Assembly: GCA_964019335.1 (NCBI GenBank)
Contig: OZ025761.1
Span: 1-52,500, forward strand
Source: Diplonema japonicum
Taxonomy: Eukaryota > Euglenozoa > Diplonemea > Diplonemida > Diplonemidae
DNA length: 52,500 nucleotides
Reading direction: 5' to 3'
Shown here in pieces: positions 9,468-19,458 of this stretch. The first letter of the stretch is position 1; each line of letters starts with the position of its first letter. The notes beneath the pieces were generated by a model. That model was not told where the DNA came from and searched no databases. It was given only the letters and a program-made list of their open reading frames with translations. The translations under genes were made by a program, and so were the position numbers.

Positions 9468-10330
9468 AGGCCAATTGACACTTTTAATAACTTTCTAAGT
9501 ACTTTTTCCAAAAGAATCTTTTTCTACAACTTTTCCGGCCCAGGTTAGGAAAGAAAACACCTCTGGAAATTGGAAAGTGAGTGTTGCTAGTACCCAAAAA
9601 AAATTCAGTCCTAGGGGCAAAAAAAAAAAAAAAGAAAAATAGGTTTTTCCACTTTGCACAAATTCAGTAAAAGAGGGGGGTGTTCCAAAAAATGGACGCT
9701 TTTAAACTTGCAGTTGAAAAGCTAGGGGTAAAAAAAAAAGGGGGGGGTATTCGGACTGAGAAAGGGTAAATGAACTTCTGCCATCATTTTCTGATTGGTT
9801 TAATAGACAACAAGACACCACACGGCGCCAATTAGTCAGACATGAGGCTTGACCACATCACACGGAATAAGAGCAGCTGGCCTTACTGTTGGAAAGACAG
9901 TGTGCAAGCCATGCCGACCCAGTGCAACGTCCTTGGAGGATGAAATAGAGATCAATTCTGATCATTTAGCAGTCTCCGGCGTCTCGCACGCAAACGCTAC
10001 AGGATGACTACCGTAAGGTGACTCGAGGTGTCATATCAAGATGTTTTTCGGTCATCCGACATGTGCCAAACCCACGGATATGCGATTACTGTGCAAAAGC
10101 ACAACGGATGCGTCTTTCGCTATTGCAAACGAAAGCATATATTCTCTGACTTTACCAAAACGACTAATACCCGATTTTTGACCCTAAAAACTGAATTTCT
10201 CATAGGTTAAAAATAGCACTCTTGAGCGATTTCTGACCCAGGTTCTTTCCTAATATGAGCTCGGAAATATAGAGAATTTTTCTTTGAGGGGTGGCAAGCC
10301 CAAAGATGCAACGAAAGTGTCAATTGGCCT
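9468..10330. mobile_element. Possible foldback element, inverted repeats 863 bp apart
   Basis: The left end AGGCCAATTGACACTTT (9468-9484) is the reverse complement of the right end AAAGTGTCAATTGGCCT (10314-10330), an exact 17 bp pair, with weaker similarity continuing inward. The interior is AT-rich with the coding-like relics noted for this spacer. No target-site duplication is clear. Confidence 0.4.
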
Positions 10331-10788
10331 CATTTTTTGGGGGGGGGTTTGAAGTCGACCCAAATAAAAAAGAGAAAAAAGAGGGGGGGGGGGAATTAGG
10401 TAACAAATGGGACGCTGCTTGCCCTTTATTTGCCCCCTTTTTTTAGTTTTATTTTTGCCATTTTTAAGACTCTTGCAACAGAAATATAAGTTTTTCCAGG
10501 AACATATGCAGCAGACAGGGGACAGTGCGTAGGGCAGGCTAAGTACCCCCCTAGAAAAGTCCCCGAAAACTGACCCCCAAAAAAAAGGCTATGCTGGCAA
10601 GGAAACGTTTCCAAGCATTTTTTTGAATAAGAAAACGGAAACGGAAACGTTTCCTTACTTTCGTTAAACGTGGTAAACGTGGGGGGGGGGGGGGAATTTT
10701 TAAATTTTAAAAAAGGGTCTAAAGAAAACCACCCAAATTTACTAAAAAATCAAAATTCGCCGGATGAAATCAAAATTCGCCGAATTAG

Positions 10789-11141
10789 AGCATTTCTGAG
10801 CACTTGCTAATGCTTTATTTGTATTTTTGAAAACAGTAACCACGGTTTGGTACCTGAAATCTTTGCAGAAACAAACTTACCATCCTAACCTCGGGGAAAT
10901 GATAGACATTCATCAGAAATGCCGCGCAAAAACAGAAAGGTTCACAATGACACCGCAAGACAGTACTCCGCCGTTCAAACGGTAGCGACGTCCTGAAGAG
11001 CCGCGTTCAAAGGGAGGTATACCATGTCAGTTTTTTTAAAAGTTTTTCGGGAAAATTGAGAAGATCCAGGTACCAAACCGTGGTCATCTTTTTAAAAATG
11101 CAAAATAATGCCTTGTAGGAGCCCAAAAGTGCCCAGAAACG
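10789..11141. mobile_element. Foldback element with long imperfect arms
   Basis: The core ACCACGGTTTGGTACCTG (10839-10856) is repeated inverted and exactly at 11067-11084. Similarity continues outward for about 50 more bases on each side (ATTTCTGAGCACTTG against its complement near 11135). The interior of about 200 bp has no gene. This has the form of a MITE or foldback transposon relic. Confidence 0.5.
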
Positions 11142-11248
11142 GGCGGAAATCGATTTTTTGGTCGAGAAAGGGCTGTGTACATGGATTAGGCGGCTCCAGT
11201 ACCCACTTCCCCCCCGCCCCCCCCCCCCCCCTGCTATTTTGGGGTTAA

Positions 11249-12955
11249 TCACATTTCTATCGTTTCTACATTTATAGTACCTTGCACGATCCCAGTCAGC
11301 CAGAGTTCTTCGGGGATCTCTTCGTGGTCAGCTCGAGCCAAATCAAGCAGCCGTATTGCTTCAGTTTCATCCCCTTTCAGGAACGACTTCCCTGCCTCAT
11401 TGTAGGCCTCCCACGGGTTCACTGCCATGTTGTACATCCACTCGTCGTTGTCGTCACACTTGCCACCCTTCCCTAGTACCTCGTAGGCCACCTCCTCACC
11501 CTCGCGCCCGGCAACCTGCACACGGACAACAATCACCTTCATGTGGAACACGAAGCTCACCTCGCTGTACACCTTACAAGCGCACACCACCTTGTGCCCA
11601 CGCAGCCGACCAAGCCGCTGCATTATCGATGCCGTTACAGCTGCAGGACCGATCGTCACGTACGACATGAGTTCTTTACACCCAGCGTTGCCACAGAAAG
11701 CCATCCCGCACGCCACCCCCGTCACGACAGCGATGTCGGTCGCCGTCGCCAGCTCCAGCACAGCCATCGCCGCCTCCACACTGCATTTGGTATGCCCCGA
11801 ACACCTTTTCGTACCGTTAAACGAAGCGCGTACATGGTCCCCCTCAACCACGCCCACCACGCCCCCATGCTGCCTCACCTTCTCAACTATTACAGAGACA
11901 TAGTTCTCAAACTTCTTCAGGAACATCGGGTCTTTCACACTTGCATGCGACCCGATCATGTTCATCACAGTGCAGCTGATATACTTTTTCTCAAGTACAG
12001 CTTTGATTTCTTCTCTAACACTGCTGTTGCTCATGGTGGTGATGGTGGTGTGGCGCGACCTCGCCACAGGGGTTTGATGCTGGCTCTCTTGAATAGAAGA
12101 CAAGTCACTTTCGCTTGAGAACTGTAAGCACGACTGGGGAAGGTAGGGACGGTAAGTGTGGAGATTCGAGAGGATTTCACTGAAGGCAAGGTGAAGTGCG
12201 GGTGGAAGTTCCGATCTGCCGATTTCCTGCTCCGCCAACTCAAGGTCGAAGCGAGAGAGGCAGACCGCGATGTACTCCGTCGCCACGATGACACGCTTCA
12301 TGGAGTCTCGCTCCCTCTGCAAGTCTTGAGCAAAGCCACGAGTGAAGTAGAAGTCCAAGAGAAAGACCAGTGACTGAAAAGCAAAAGTGATCATCGAAGG
12401 CTGGAAACCCCGTGCACACGGTGGGGTGGAGCAATCCCAGTTGTGGGCCTCAGCACGGTCCCCAACAGGTATCATATTTGGCAGTCCGATGTCGTAGAGG
12501 CCCCAGCGGAAGGTGTCCTCTGTGGCAACGATGAAGAGCCAACCAATGAGCAAAGTGACGAGAGCAACACTGACACGATTGGGGAGGCGGCACACAAGGC
12601 TGATGTCCACGATAGGGACGAAGACGGGCCATAAGCGATCGAAAGAGCTTAACACGTTAGCTAGATCATTGAGCAGAAGAGATATTGCGAGAGCGTAGAT
12701 GGCACACTCCACTACCAGCTTGTTGATCCTTCTATTAACAAGCATGTCGACAAGGACAGCCTGGGCCGCAGCTATGGCGAACGCGCACCCTAGCTCTTGT
12801 ATCCCCCTGGACAGCAGAGCAGCAGTACACAGCGCGGTTGTACTAATAACGCCATGAAAGAAGAGCTTCTTCTCAAATCTTGTTCTGCTGTCGTCATCTT
12901 CACGAAAGATTCGTCGGGGCAGGCAAGCTGAAGAACAGCGCGCAAGGCATTGCAT
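11249..12955 (-). CDS. Polytopic membrane protein with degenerate cyclase homology domain (paralog 3), 568 aa
   Basis: The most diverged of the three tandem paralogs. It starts MQCLARCSSACLPRR; I chose 12953-12955 by alignment with the starts of paralogs 1 and 2, though the frame stays open to 13036. It has the same series of membrane helices, the CSTPPC loop and a linker with YRPYLPQS. The CHD reads TVMNMIGS at metal site 1 (Asp to Asn), EGDHV at site 2, and GPAAVTASIMQRL in the catalytic helix, so it should be inactive. The tail has EWMY and NPWEAYNEAG. Several segments (the block around 12433-12600 and the piece coding for VAGREGEEVAYEVL) match the other two copies almost exactly at DNA level while neighbouring stretches are diverged, suggesting patchy gene conversion. 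Confidence 0.8.
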   Translation of the reverse strand: MQCLARCSSACLPRRIFREDDDSRTRFEKKLFFHGVISTTALCTAALLSRGIQELGCAFAIAAAQAVLVDMLVNRRINKLVVECAIYALAISLLLNDLANVLSSFDRLWPVFVPIVDISLVCRLPNRVSVALVTLLIGWLFIVATEDTFRWGLYDIGLPNMIPVGDRAEAHNWDCSTPPCARGFQPSMITFAFQSLVFLLDFYFTRGFAQDLQRERDSMKRVIVATEYIAVCLSRFDLELAEQEIGRSELPPALHLAFSEILSNLHTYRPYLPQSCLQFSSESDLSSIQESQHQTPVARSRHTTITTMSNSSVREEIKAVLEKKYISCTVMNMIGSHASVKDPMFLKKFENYVSVIVEKVRQHGGVVGVVEGDHVRASFNGTKRCSGHTKCSVEAAMAVLELATATDIAVVTGVACGMAFCGNAGCKELMSYVTIGPAAVTASIMQRLGRLRGHKVVCACKVYSEVSFVFHMKVIVVRVQVAGREGEEVAYEVLGKGGKCDDNDEWMYNMAVNPWEAYNEAGKSFLKGDETEAIRLLDLARADHEEIPEELWLTGIVQGTINVETIEM

Positions 12956-13144
12956 GTGTAATGTAGTGTTTAGTAAGCAAATAAAGAAAAAGAAAGCTGA
13001 ATGGTTAGTGGCGAAATGCAAAGGCTCCATAACCATAAACCAACCAAAGGAGACAGAAAAACGGAAAACGGTCAGGCTTTTGTTAAAAAGCCGCTCAAAA
13101 TTAGTAGTGGCCTCATAGGCTCAGAAATTGTGGATAAATACGGT

Positions 13145-15244
13145 TCATGACTCTCTCGCAGTGGGCAGCTTGGCCTTCAATGCAACGAGTTGCTTCCTAA
13201 AGATGTCCGTGTCTGTTTTAGCTTTCTCCTGTACATAGCTCAAGTGCTCCTCAAGTGCGGCGATGTAATGTTTCTTATAGGTGCTGTTAACTAACCACAC
13301 AGCAAAGATAACAGCAAGAACAAAGGGCGACACAAGCAGCGTGACAAAGTAGTAGAATGTGGTGTCGGTGACGAAGTCCAACGTGTAATGCAACAACGGG
13401 CTAGTTGGGAATGGGCCGCAGAGCTCGTTGGTGTGCTGTGTCCACACGTAGTAGACCCCTATTTGAGTGATGATGAAGGTCAGGACGTACAGGGCGAGGA
13501 ACCATGATGTCGCGGAGAGTGGGGACCACAGCAGTGCGGGACGCTTCAGGTGGTTGATGATGATGTATAAATCGTACTTGAAAAGCAGCAACTGCCAGGT
13601 GACAGAGACGGCAGTTGCAAAGGGTGACAACGGGACCAGAAGCCACATGATAGCCGTCATGTAGAGCAGGTCGATCACCTCACGTGCTACATCGAACTCA
13701 CGCTTCTCAGGAGTAGTCCGTGTCACTCGCCCCCACACCTTGCGGCCTCCAACCCAGCCGAACCCGCTGAATATCTTCCCTGCCACCGTTGTTGCTGACA
13801 AGAACAGCAGGTCCAGCGACACTTTGTCCTCAGGGCAGGCAGGAAAGGTGCTGTTGCCTTCGGGCTCAATCTCCAGCAGATCAGCCAAACCTTCGCTCAC
13901 ATGGGTTTTGGACAAAGACTCGTACGCCTGCAGCATCATCACCACGACAGTGATTATTTTAATACTGTAAATGCGTACCACGAGGATGACAAGCCGCCTT
14001 TCGGGTGAACTCCACGACTCAAGATCTGTGAGAAAGGTGATAACGACAGGGAGGACCATGGTGATGGCTGTGATCATCATTGACGGTATGAAGTTTGTAA
14101 AGGCGCTGGTAGTGGCACCCGGGTCATCTGGAGTGAAGGAGGATATGATCTGTAGCTCATAGACCTTGATGAAGAGCAGTGCTATCCATGAACCGAGTGT
14201 GATAAGTAACTGGAATGTAATCGAGGCAACACGGATCAGTTTGATCTGCAATGTCGTCGGCTCTCTGCTGTTCGCGTGGATGTCCACAGCAAGCAGTGTC
14301 ATGAGCGATGCTGCAGCGGAGAGCTGCATGGTGTCCACTGTTGCCACATTCGCCTGGGAAACATCGATGAGCCCCAATGCCACTCGGGAGTACCTAGTGG
14401 CTTGGTTGTAGTCATTTTCGAGCTCCTTCTGCGCCATTTCCTTGACAACCTTCTGCATTTTGACCACAAGGGACGCAACGTACACAGCGAGGATGGTCAG
14501 CATGTGCACGCTGAACCGTCCTGCCTCTCCTTCCGTGAAGGAAGAATACGACACCCAACCCACTGGCGTGTTGTTATATGTAATTTCATCAGCGTTCCGA
14601 TAGATGAACGAGAAGTGAAGCGGGACGAAGACAGGTGTCATGATGACTGCAACAAACATAGTGGTCAACAGCACCCAACGGTGGAAGGCAAAGTACAGCC
14701 CCACAGACTCTCCAAAGGTAGTTGTGATGTGCTGTACATCAGACTTGAAAGGAGTGTATGCCTCGATGACATAACACGCAAGCTTGTACGCGAACACCAC
14801 ATAGGAGTAGCAGCCCTGTGTGTGCGCCACTGTGAAGTCCAAGATAATATCGTCGAAGTCCTGGGCCTTGTCTGTCTTCTGATCTTGCTTCTTCAGCTCC
14901 TTTTGTGTTTTCTTTTCGACATCCCTCAAATTTCCCTTCAGCCTCTCAACAGTTTTCTCCAGTTTTACTGCCTCTTCTTTCCATTCTCGGAGCTCTTTCC
15001 TTATCTTGTCGACTGTTTTCACGGGGACAACTTGCTCTCGCTCGCCAGACCATTCTTTGTACGTTTTGGGGACTTCGCCTGGGGTCAGAAAACACCCTAA
15101 CCCTTCTCCTTCCTCGTCGATGGCAACCGTGCACCACCCGCCTTGGCCCTCCCCAGCAAGACCTCCATAATCCGCGGGTACCAGTTCGACTACATTGCCG
15201 ATTGTATTCTCAAGGTCGCCGTCGTCGTAGGTTTCGGCCCACAT
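13145..15244 (-). CDS. TMC-like multi-pass channel protein, about 699 aa
   Basis: It resembles the transmembrane channel-like (TMC) family, ion-channel subunits of the anoctamin/TMC superfamily, in a shortened protist form. After an acidic N-terminal region and a coiled coil (about residues 80-132, VDKIRKELREWKEEAVKLEK) the protein has about nine or ten membrane helices. The first TMC-like block is GLYFAFHRWVLLTTMFVAV; the conserved late block is FDVAREVIDLLYMTAIMWL followed by PLSPFATAVSVTWQLLLFKYDL. The C-terminus ends in a second short coiled coil. The frame is open to 15577, but the upstream part lacks protein character. MWAETYDD at 15242-15244 follows a TTTTTTCTTTTATAAG acceptor-like site, so I start there. 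Family call moderately sure; ion selectivity unknown. Confidence 0.72.
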   Translation of the reverse strand: MWAETYDDGDLENTIGNVVELVPADYGGLAGEGQGGWCTVAIDEEGEGLGCFLTPGEVPKTYKEWSGEREQVVPVKTVDKIRKELREWKEEAVKLEKTVERLKGNLRDVEKKTQKELKKQDQKTDKAQDFDDIILDFTVAHTQGCYSYVVFAYKLACYVIEAYTPFKSDVQHITTTFGESVGLYFAFHRWVLLTTMFVAVIMTPVFVPLHFSFIYRNADEITYNNTPVGWVSYSSFTEGEAGRFSVHMLTILAVYVASLVVKMQKVVKEMAQKELENDYNQATRYSRVALGLIDVSQANVATVDTMQLSAAASLMTLLAVDIHANSREPTTLQIKLIRVASITFQLLITLGSWIALLFIKVYELQIISSFTPDDPGATTSAFTNFIPSMMITAITMVLPVVITFLTDLESWSSPERRLVILVVRIYSIKIITVVVMMLQAYESLSKTHVSEGLADLLEIEPEGNSTFPACPEDKVSLDLLFLSATTVAGKIFSGFGWVGGRKVWGRVTRTTPEKREFDVAREVIDLLYMTAIMWLLVPLSPFATAVSVTWQLLLFKYDLYIIINHLKRPALLWSPLSATSWFLALYVLTFIITQIGVYYVWTQHTNELCGPFPTSPLLHYTLDFVTDTTFYYFVTLLVSPFVLAVIFAVWLVNSTYKKHYIAALEEHLSYVQEKAKTDTDIFRKQLVALKAKLPTARES

Positions 15245-15286
15245 CGCACTCCATGGCAACAGTGCCCACCCCCGCCTGTTGTCGAA

Positions 15287-15310
15287 CTTATAAAAGAAAA
15301 AATAAACCAT
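15287..15310 (-). promoter_or_regulatory. Candidate trans-splice acceptor upstream of the TMC-like gene
   Basis: The coding strand shows a pyrimidine-rich run ending in TAAG, about 43 nt before the ATG at 15244. This is the form of a 3' splice site used for spliced-leader addition in euglenozoans. Inference only. Confidence 0.35.
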
Positions 15311-16266
15311 AATAGGAAGAGCGAGGGCAAGCGAGCAAGCTTGGTGCGTAAGAAAAGTCCAGTATTTATGCGACACACCCTTGTGAACCAAAGCCTCCCG
15401 AAGCCCCTTGCTCCAGTAGAAAGAAAAAGGAGAGGAAGAGAAAAGCCGTGCTTTGAAACAGGGAGAAGGTCCGCAAGTACAATATATGTGGGATTCTTTA
15501 CTGCCACAGGACCACTTCCAAAAAGACAAATGGAAGTGAGGGGATAGGGAGGAATGAGGTGCTTTTAAAAAATGCAATATGGAGCCAACTCCATTAGATT
15601 ACAGCTGCTACAATCAGGTCTTGCGCAGAAGAGGTCAGCTTCGTAAACCCTGCAGGTTTCAAAATAGACCACCCTAGCCATCCTGCTGCAAGGGTTACAT
15701 AGGAAGAGGGGCAGAGAATGTCAGAAAGTTTCGGGGGAATGTAATATACGCGATGCGGTTACAGGTGCGAAAATTGTCTTTTTTTTTTTTTTTTCTCATT
15801 CTTTTTTTTTTTTCTGTAGGGCGTCACCACCGGCTTCCTTTAAATCATCGAGTTATTTTCTTTTCTTTTTTTTTTTTCCTAAGTTCAATCAGACACCCTG
15901 CTGGCTTGCCAAGCCCACCTCTCCCCTTCGCTAGTTGAGAAAAGTGACCAGATGTACTTTTTGTTCCTTGCGACGCTTCTTGTTAAACATAACCGTCATA
16001 CAAGAAAAAAGGAAAGGACAAAAAAAAAAAAAGGAAAAAAAGAGGGAGACATTTAGAAGTCCTTTTTTTATTGTCATCTGAGTCTGCGGGACGCCGATAG
16101 GAAGAAGGATTTGCCACTCTTGTAAAAAAGGGAACACCTTAAGGCCGACAGGGGGGGGGGGGGGGGGGGGGGGGTGAATAATAATAATGGGGAAAAGAAA
16201 GAGATAACAACGGCAGGAGGGTAAGGTGCATAAGAATATGCTAGGTAAAAAAAGTTAAGGGGGGGA
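15311..16266. other. Spacer with homopolymers
   Basis: No gene is supported. It holds T runs (15778-15794, 15806-15815), an A run (16019-16032) and a G run of about 24 nt (16151-16174). The region just upstream of the TMC-like start is an open frame without protein-like composition. Confidence 0.5.
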
Positions 16267-19200
16267 TCATTCTTTCATGTCTTTCAGATGATCAAGGCTC
16301 TTTCCATAGTACACTTCCGTATGCTTCACCCATAGTTTTTCAAGCTCTGCTAGCAACTCCTGCCTGTCTGTCCCATCTGCGCCAAACTTCAAAAAGATTT
16401 GCAGGATGGTCTCGTCAGTGTCGTTTTTTTCACCTGCGTAATGGTACATCCACTCGCCGCCTTCGAGGGCGTTAGATTCTGTGTTTAACTGGACAATATG
16501 CAACAACGAGTCCTGCTTCGCCTTGCCAACATGGGTGGGGTACAGGCTGAGCACTTCGGTCTTGATGCGCCCCTTGACGATGGTGGCTAGTTCATTGTCG
16601 GTCATGATCACAGAAGAGAGGTGCACTGTTTGGTTGGCGATAATGCGCGACAGGCGAATAGGGCAGCCCAGAGCCACGAAGGCTTTTAAGCTGCTTGTCC
16701 CGCAGGTTGCGATGGTCGCCTTGCCACGAGCAAGGCCCATCCCCATCACAGCAGGACTGCCTATGATATCCTTCAGCACCAGTCCCGCGCTGCAGGCGAG
16801 GTACTCGTGCGACATTGTGAGGACGGCAACGTTGAAGCCGACAATAGTCTGGTCGCCTGTCGTGCTCAGCATCACACCGCGTGTCGTGTGGGACACGGTG
16901 ACCACAGCGTTCAGGACCTCCGTCACGTACTCAGGTGCACCCCCGGTGTACTCTATTGTCAGTAGCGTCACCGCTTTCGTCGTGGTTTGCATCCTGAGGT
17001 TCGTTATGTTCTGCGTGTTGACGCTGCCCTTCATCACGGACTCGGTCGACAAGGATATTTTTGATGACACTTCGCTCTGCAGCTTGTCGGAATCATCCTC
17101 TACAAACAGCGTAGCGGGCATGTATGCTTTGTACTCGTCCAAGATGTTGCACATGTTGTGGAAGCCGCGCAACAATGCGGAGACCTCTAACAGCACCGAG
17201 TCCCGCTGGGTAATGCTGTCCATCTTCATCAGCTTCACGAGCTGCATGTCGTGAACTAAGTACATGAACGGCCTTGTGACCATTGTGGCGCACACGAGTA
17301 AAATAATAAAGCCCAGCACAGTGAGTATCACCGATAGGTCGACAGCCTCGTCTAGCGTCTTAGCCGCCTCGCCCATGATCACTTCGTGAGGTGTGATGTA
17401 CAGCACCAGCCAGTTGATGTCGTACACCAGGTCGTTCTCCTCCGACAACCGCCTGATGACCAGCATGGACGCGTACACCTTCTCACCAGCTGTGTACAGG
17501 TGGGCCTTTTCGGGATCGATGAACGCGTTCCTCCAATCAACCACGTTCTGCACTGCACCCTGCACCCAAGGGTGGATATTAGGGTTGCTCGGCACCACCG
17601 CTTCGCCTATAGCCTGCACAGCAGAGTCACTGCTCAGCAATAAGTTGCCATCAGCCCTGTCGATGATTACAACGAGCGATCGCGGTTGCAGGCGCATCCT
17701 CAGCAGGTCGACTTTGATGTTGCCCAATGTGCGCTGCATGAGAATTGCATGTGTGGCGCCCGTCCTCCCGACAACGCTGTCGATGCTCCCGTAGATGGAA
17801 AGTTCTGCTGCTAGAAGGCTTTGCGAGCGGAGCTTCGAGGCCCAGTCCTCACTCAGGTCGCGCATACTGTTGTCGTTAAAACTAATTACAACACCCAGTA
17901 CCACAGCAAAGGACGTGGCCGCGACCAACCCGAGCATCACAGAGACAGGGATCCTGACGGTGGAAGCATGCAGACTGATCGCACCGTAGTAGATCACACC
18001 ACCGATCACGGCCAGCGCAAGAGCACCCACCACGCACACCATAACCATCGCAGATCTGCTGCCCGTCCACTCGTCTCGCGAGTATGAGTCCGTCGACGTG
18101 TCGACCTGCCCCAGCAGGCGCTTCAGCTCCACCCCCATGTTCGCTACAGCAATATCCGCAGAGACGTCCTGCAGGAAGTGCGATGCCATGTGCTTCATTG
18201 CGATGGCGGTACACTCGCCGTACAGCGACTTGCACCCCTTACTGGGTCTATGCACCAAGCGTGCCCAGAAGTCCGGGTAGATCTCAAAGGAGCTGGCGAT
18301 GATGGGGTTCTTCTGGTGGAAGACCTTCCACACATTAGGATCCTCGAAATCCTTTGTAAGGGCGGGCTCTTCGTTGTGGATCCAGAAGTTGGAGTAGTTC
18401 TTGAGGTATGCTTGAATGTAGTCATTAGCGATGGCGGGGATGGGGGTGTTCTTATTGACGCCGATGCTCCAGTCGCCGGAGCAGCCCGCTCCATTGATGC
18501 CTGGGATGGGGGCGGCGGCGATCTCCCATCCTTGGGCTTTCATATGTGCGGCGAAGTCGGGTCCGACAGAGTACCACTGGAGGAGAACCGCGCAGTGGTC
18601 GCCCTTAAAATAGTTGTTGACGTCACCCCAGCCGTAACCGAAAGCGGCGGGCGGGACGATCTTTCCGAACCAATTCTTCCACATGGCGAGGGTCTTGGCG
18701 GCCATCGGGTTGTCCACAGAGACGGTGCCGTTGCGCTCCACAACCTGCCCGCCGTCGAAGCCGGACAACAGTGTCACGAACATGTACATCATTCGATTGG
18801 CGGAGTCGAGGTCTGTTGTCAGAACGAAGCCCCAGAAGTCGTTGTTCCCACGGATGGCACGTTCTGCGGCTTGGACCTGCGCGACAGTGATGTCGAACTC
18901 TTCCCATGTGGTGGGCCATGTCAGACCGTGCTTGTCGAAGAGGTCTTTTCTGTAGAACATCACCAATTGGTTTGTGTTTCTTGGCAGGGCGAGAAGCTTC
19001 CCTGAATCGGTAGAGTGCGAGCGCCACTTCTCCCTCACAACGTCCTTCGAGACGTCAAGCTCAACGAGGTCGTCCTGCATCGTGGCCACCCACTGCGTGT
19101 CGAGGTCGAGGATCTCTATTTCCGAGCTTTTATCATGCAGCATCCTTTCCAGGAAGACCTGCTCGTCATCTATGTTCCACCCGAAGACGTCGAGGTACGA

Positions 19201-19398
19201 GATGGGCTCTACTCCGACGTTTGGGTGCTTTGCAGTGAACTCTTCTATCATGCCGCAGGCGTTGCCTTCAACTCTGCTGTGGCCTTTCCCGCTCACCTTC
19301 AAGCTTGTCGTTTTGTTGCGCAAGAACTTACAACTGTTCCCCCACACACCACCCAGCAATGCAAGCACCACTACAACCACGTGTAGGCAGCGTTGCAT
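16267..19398 (-). CDS. Receptor: solute-binding domain + Cache-like region + degenerate cyclase homology domain, 1043 aa
   Basis: A signal peptide (1-20, LHVVVVVLALLGGVWG) leads into a domain resembling bacterial ABC sugar-binding proteins (family 1), about 25-430, with TWEEFDITVAQVQAAERA, CAVLLQWYSVGPDF and PIPGINGAGCSGDWSIGVN. Two membrane segments follow (about 449-472 and 482-506). A second extracellular region (about 507-685) looks like a Cache sensor (VVIIDRADGNLLLSS, INWLVLYITPHEVIM). A third membrane helix (about 688-707) leads to a linker with YKAYMPATLF (756-765) and a CHD (about 806-960). Metal site 1 reads TIEYTGG (Asp to Glu), site 2 keeps TGDQT, and the catalytic helix reads GCPIRLSRII, so activity is unlikely. 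EWMY follows at 982-985. The start at 19396-19398 gives the signal peptide; codons upstream translate poly-A. Confidence 0.8.
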   Translation of the reverse strand: MQRCLHVVVVVLALLGGVWGNSCKFLRNKTTSLKVSGKGHSRVEGNACGMIEEFTAKHPNVGVEPISYLDVFGWNIDDEQVFLERMLHDKSSEIEILDLDTQWVATMQDDLVELDVSKDVVREKWRSHSTDSGKLLALPRNTNQLVMFYRKDLFDKHGLTWPTTWEEFDITVAQVQAAERAIRGNNDFWGFVLTTDLDSANRMMYMFVTLLSGFDGGQVVERNGTVSVDNPMAAKTLAMWKNWFGKIVPPAAFGYGWGDVNNYFKGDHCAVLLQWYSVGPDFAAHMKAQGWEIAAAPIPGINGAGCSGDWSIGVNKNTPIPAIANDYIQAYLKNYSNFWIHNEEPALTKDFEDPNVWKVFHQKNPIIASSFEIYPDFWARLVHRPSKGCKSLYGECTAIAMKHMASHFLQDVSADIAVANMGVELKRLLGQVDTSTDSYSRDEWTGSRSAMVMVCVVGALALAVIGGVIYYGAISLHASTVRIPVSVMLGLVAATSFAVVLGVVISFNDNSMRDLSEDWASKLRSQSLLAAELSIYGSIDSVVGRTGATHAILMQRTLGNIKVDLLRMRLQPRSLVVIIDRADGNLLLSSDSAVQAIGEAVVPSNPNIHPWVQGAVQNVVDWRNAFIDPEKAHLYTAGEKVYASMLVIRRLSEENDLVYDINWLVLYITPHEVIMGEAAKTLDEAVDLSVILTVLGFIILLVCATMVTRPFMYLVHDMQLVKLMKMDSITQRDSVLLEVSALLRGFHNMCNILDEYKAYMPATLFVEDDSDKLQSEVSSKISLSTESVMKGSVNTQNITNLRMQTTTKAVTLLTIEYTGGAPEYVTEVLNAVVTVSHTTRGVMLSTTGDQTIVGFNVAVLTMSHEYLACSAGLVLKDIIGSPAVMGMGLARGKATIATCGTSSLKAFVALGCPIRLSRIIANQTVHLSSVIMTDNELATIVKGRIKTEVLSLYPTHVGKAKQDSLLHIVQLNTESNALEGGEWMYHYAGEKNDTDETILQIFLKFGADGTDRQELLAELEKLWVKHTEVYYGKSLDHLKDMKE

Positions 19399-19458
19399 AG
19401 TTTTGTTTTTTTTTTTTTTTTTTTTGTTATTTGTCCTTTTTTTTTTTTTTTTTTTTTT
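19399..19458 (-). promoter_or_regulatory. A-rich leader before the SBP-Cache receptor start
   Basis: The coding strand has two A runs of about 20 nt separated by a short spacer, the second ending about 7 nt before the ATG. Read literally they would encode poly-Lys, which makes no sense ahead of a signal peptide. Confidence 0.4.

Larger units (their letters stand above)
9004..11248. other. Spacer with decayed foldback elements
   Basis: No intact gene. Two inverted-repeat pairs are visible (9468-9484 with 10314-10330, and 10789-10857 with 11061-11141). Also present are a family G piece (10587-10616), a tandem ATCAAAATTCGCCG pair near 10749-10782, G runs (10682-10694) and a C run (11218-11231). 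Between 9840 and 10210 the + strand gives short protein-like stretches with cysteines (for example TVCKPCRPSATSLEDEIEI) in shifting frames, suggesting a decayed coding sequence I cannot name. Confidence 0.5.

Noticed and set aside
14276-15100. Long + strand open frames inside minus-strand genes (for example 274 codons at 14276-15100 and 275 codons at 18178-19005)
   Set aside because: They lie opposite the TMC-like and SBP receptor genes, have His/Arg-rich composition typical of the antisense frame of GC-rich coding DNA, and show no domain.
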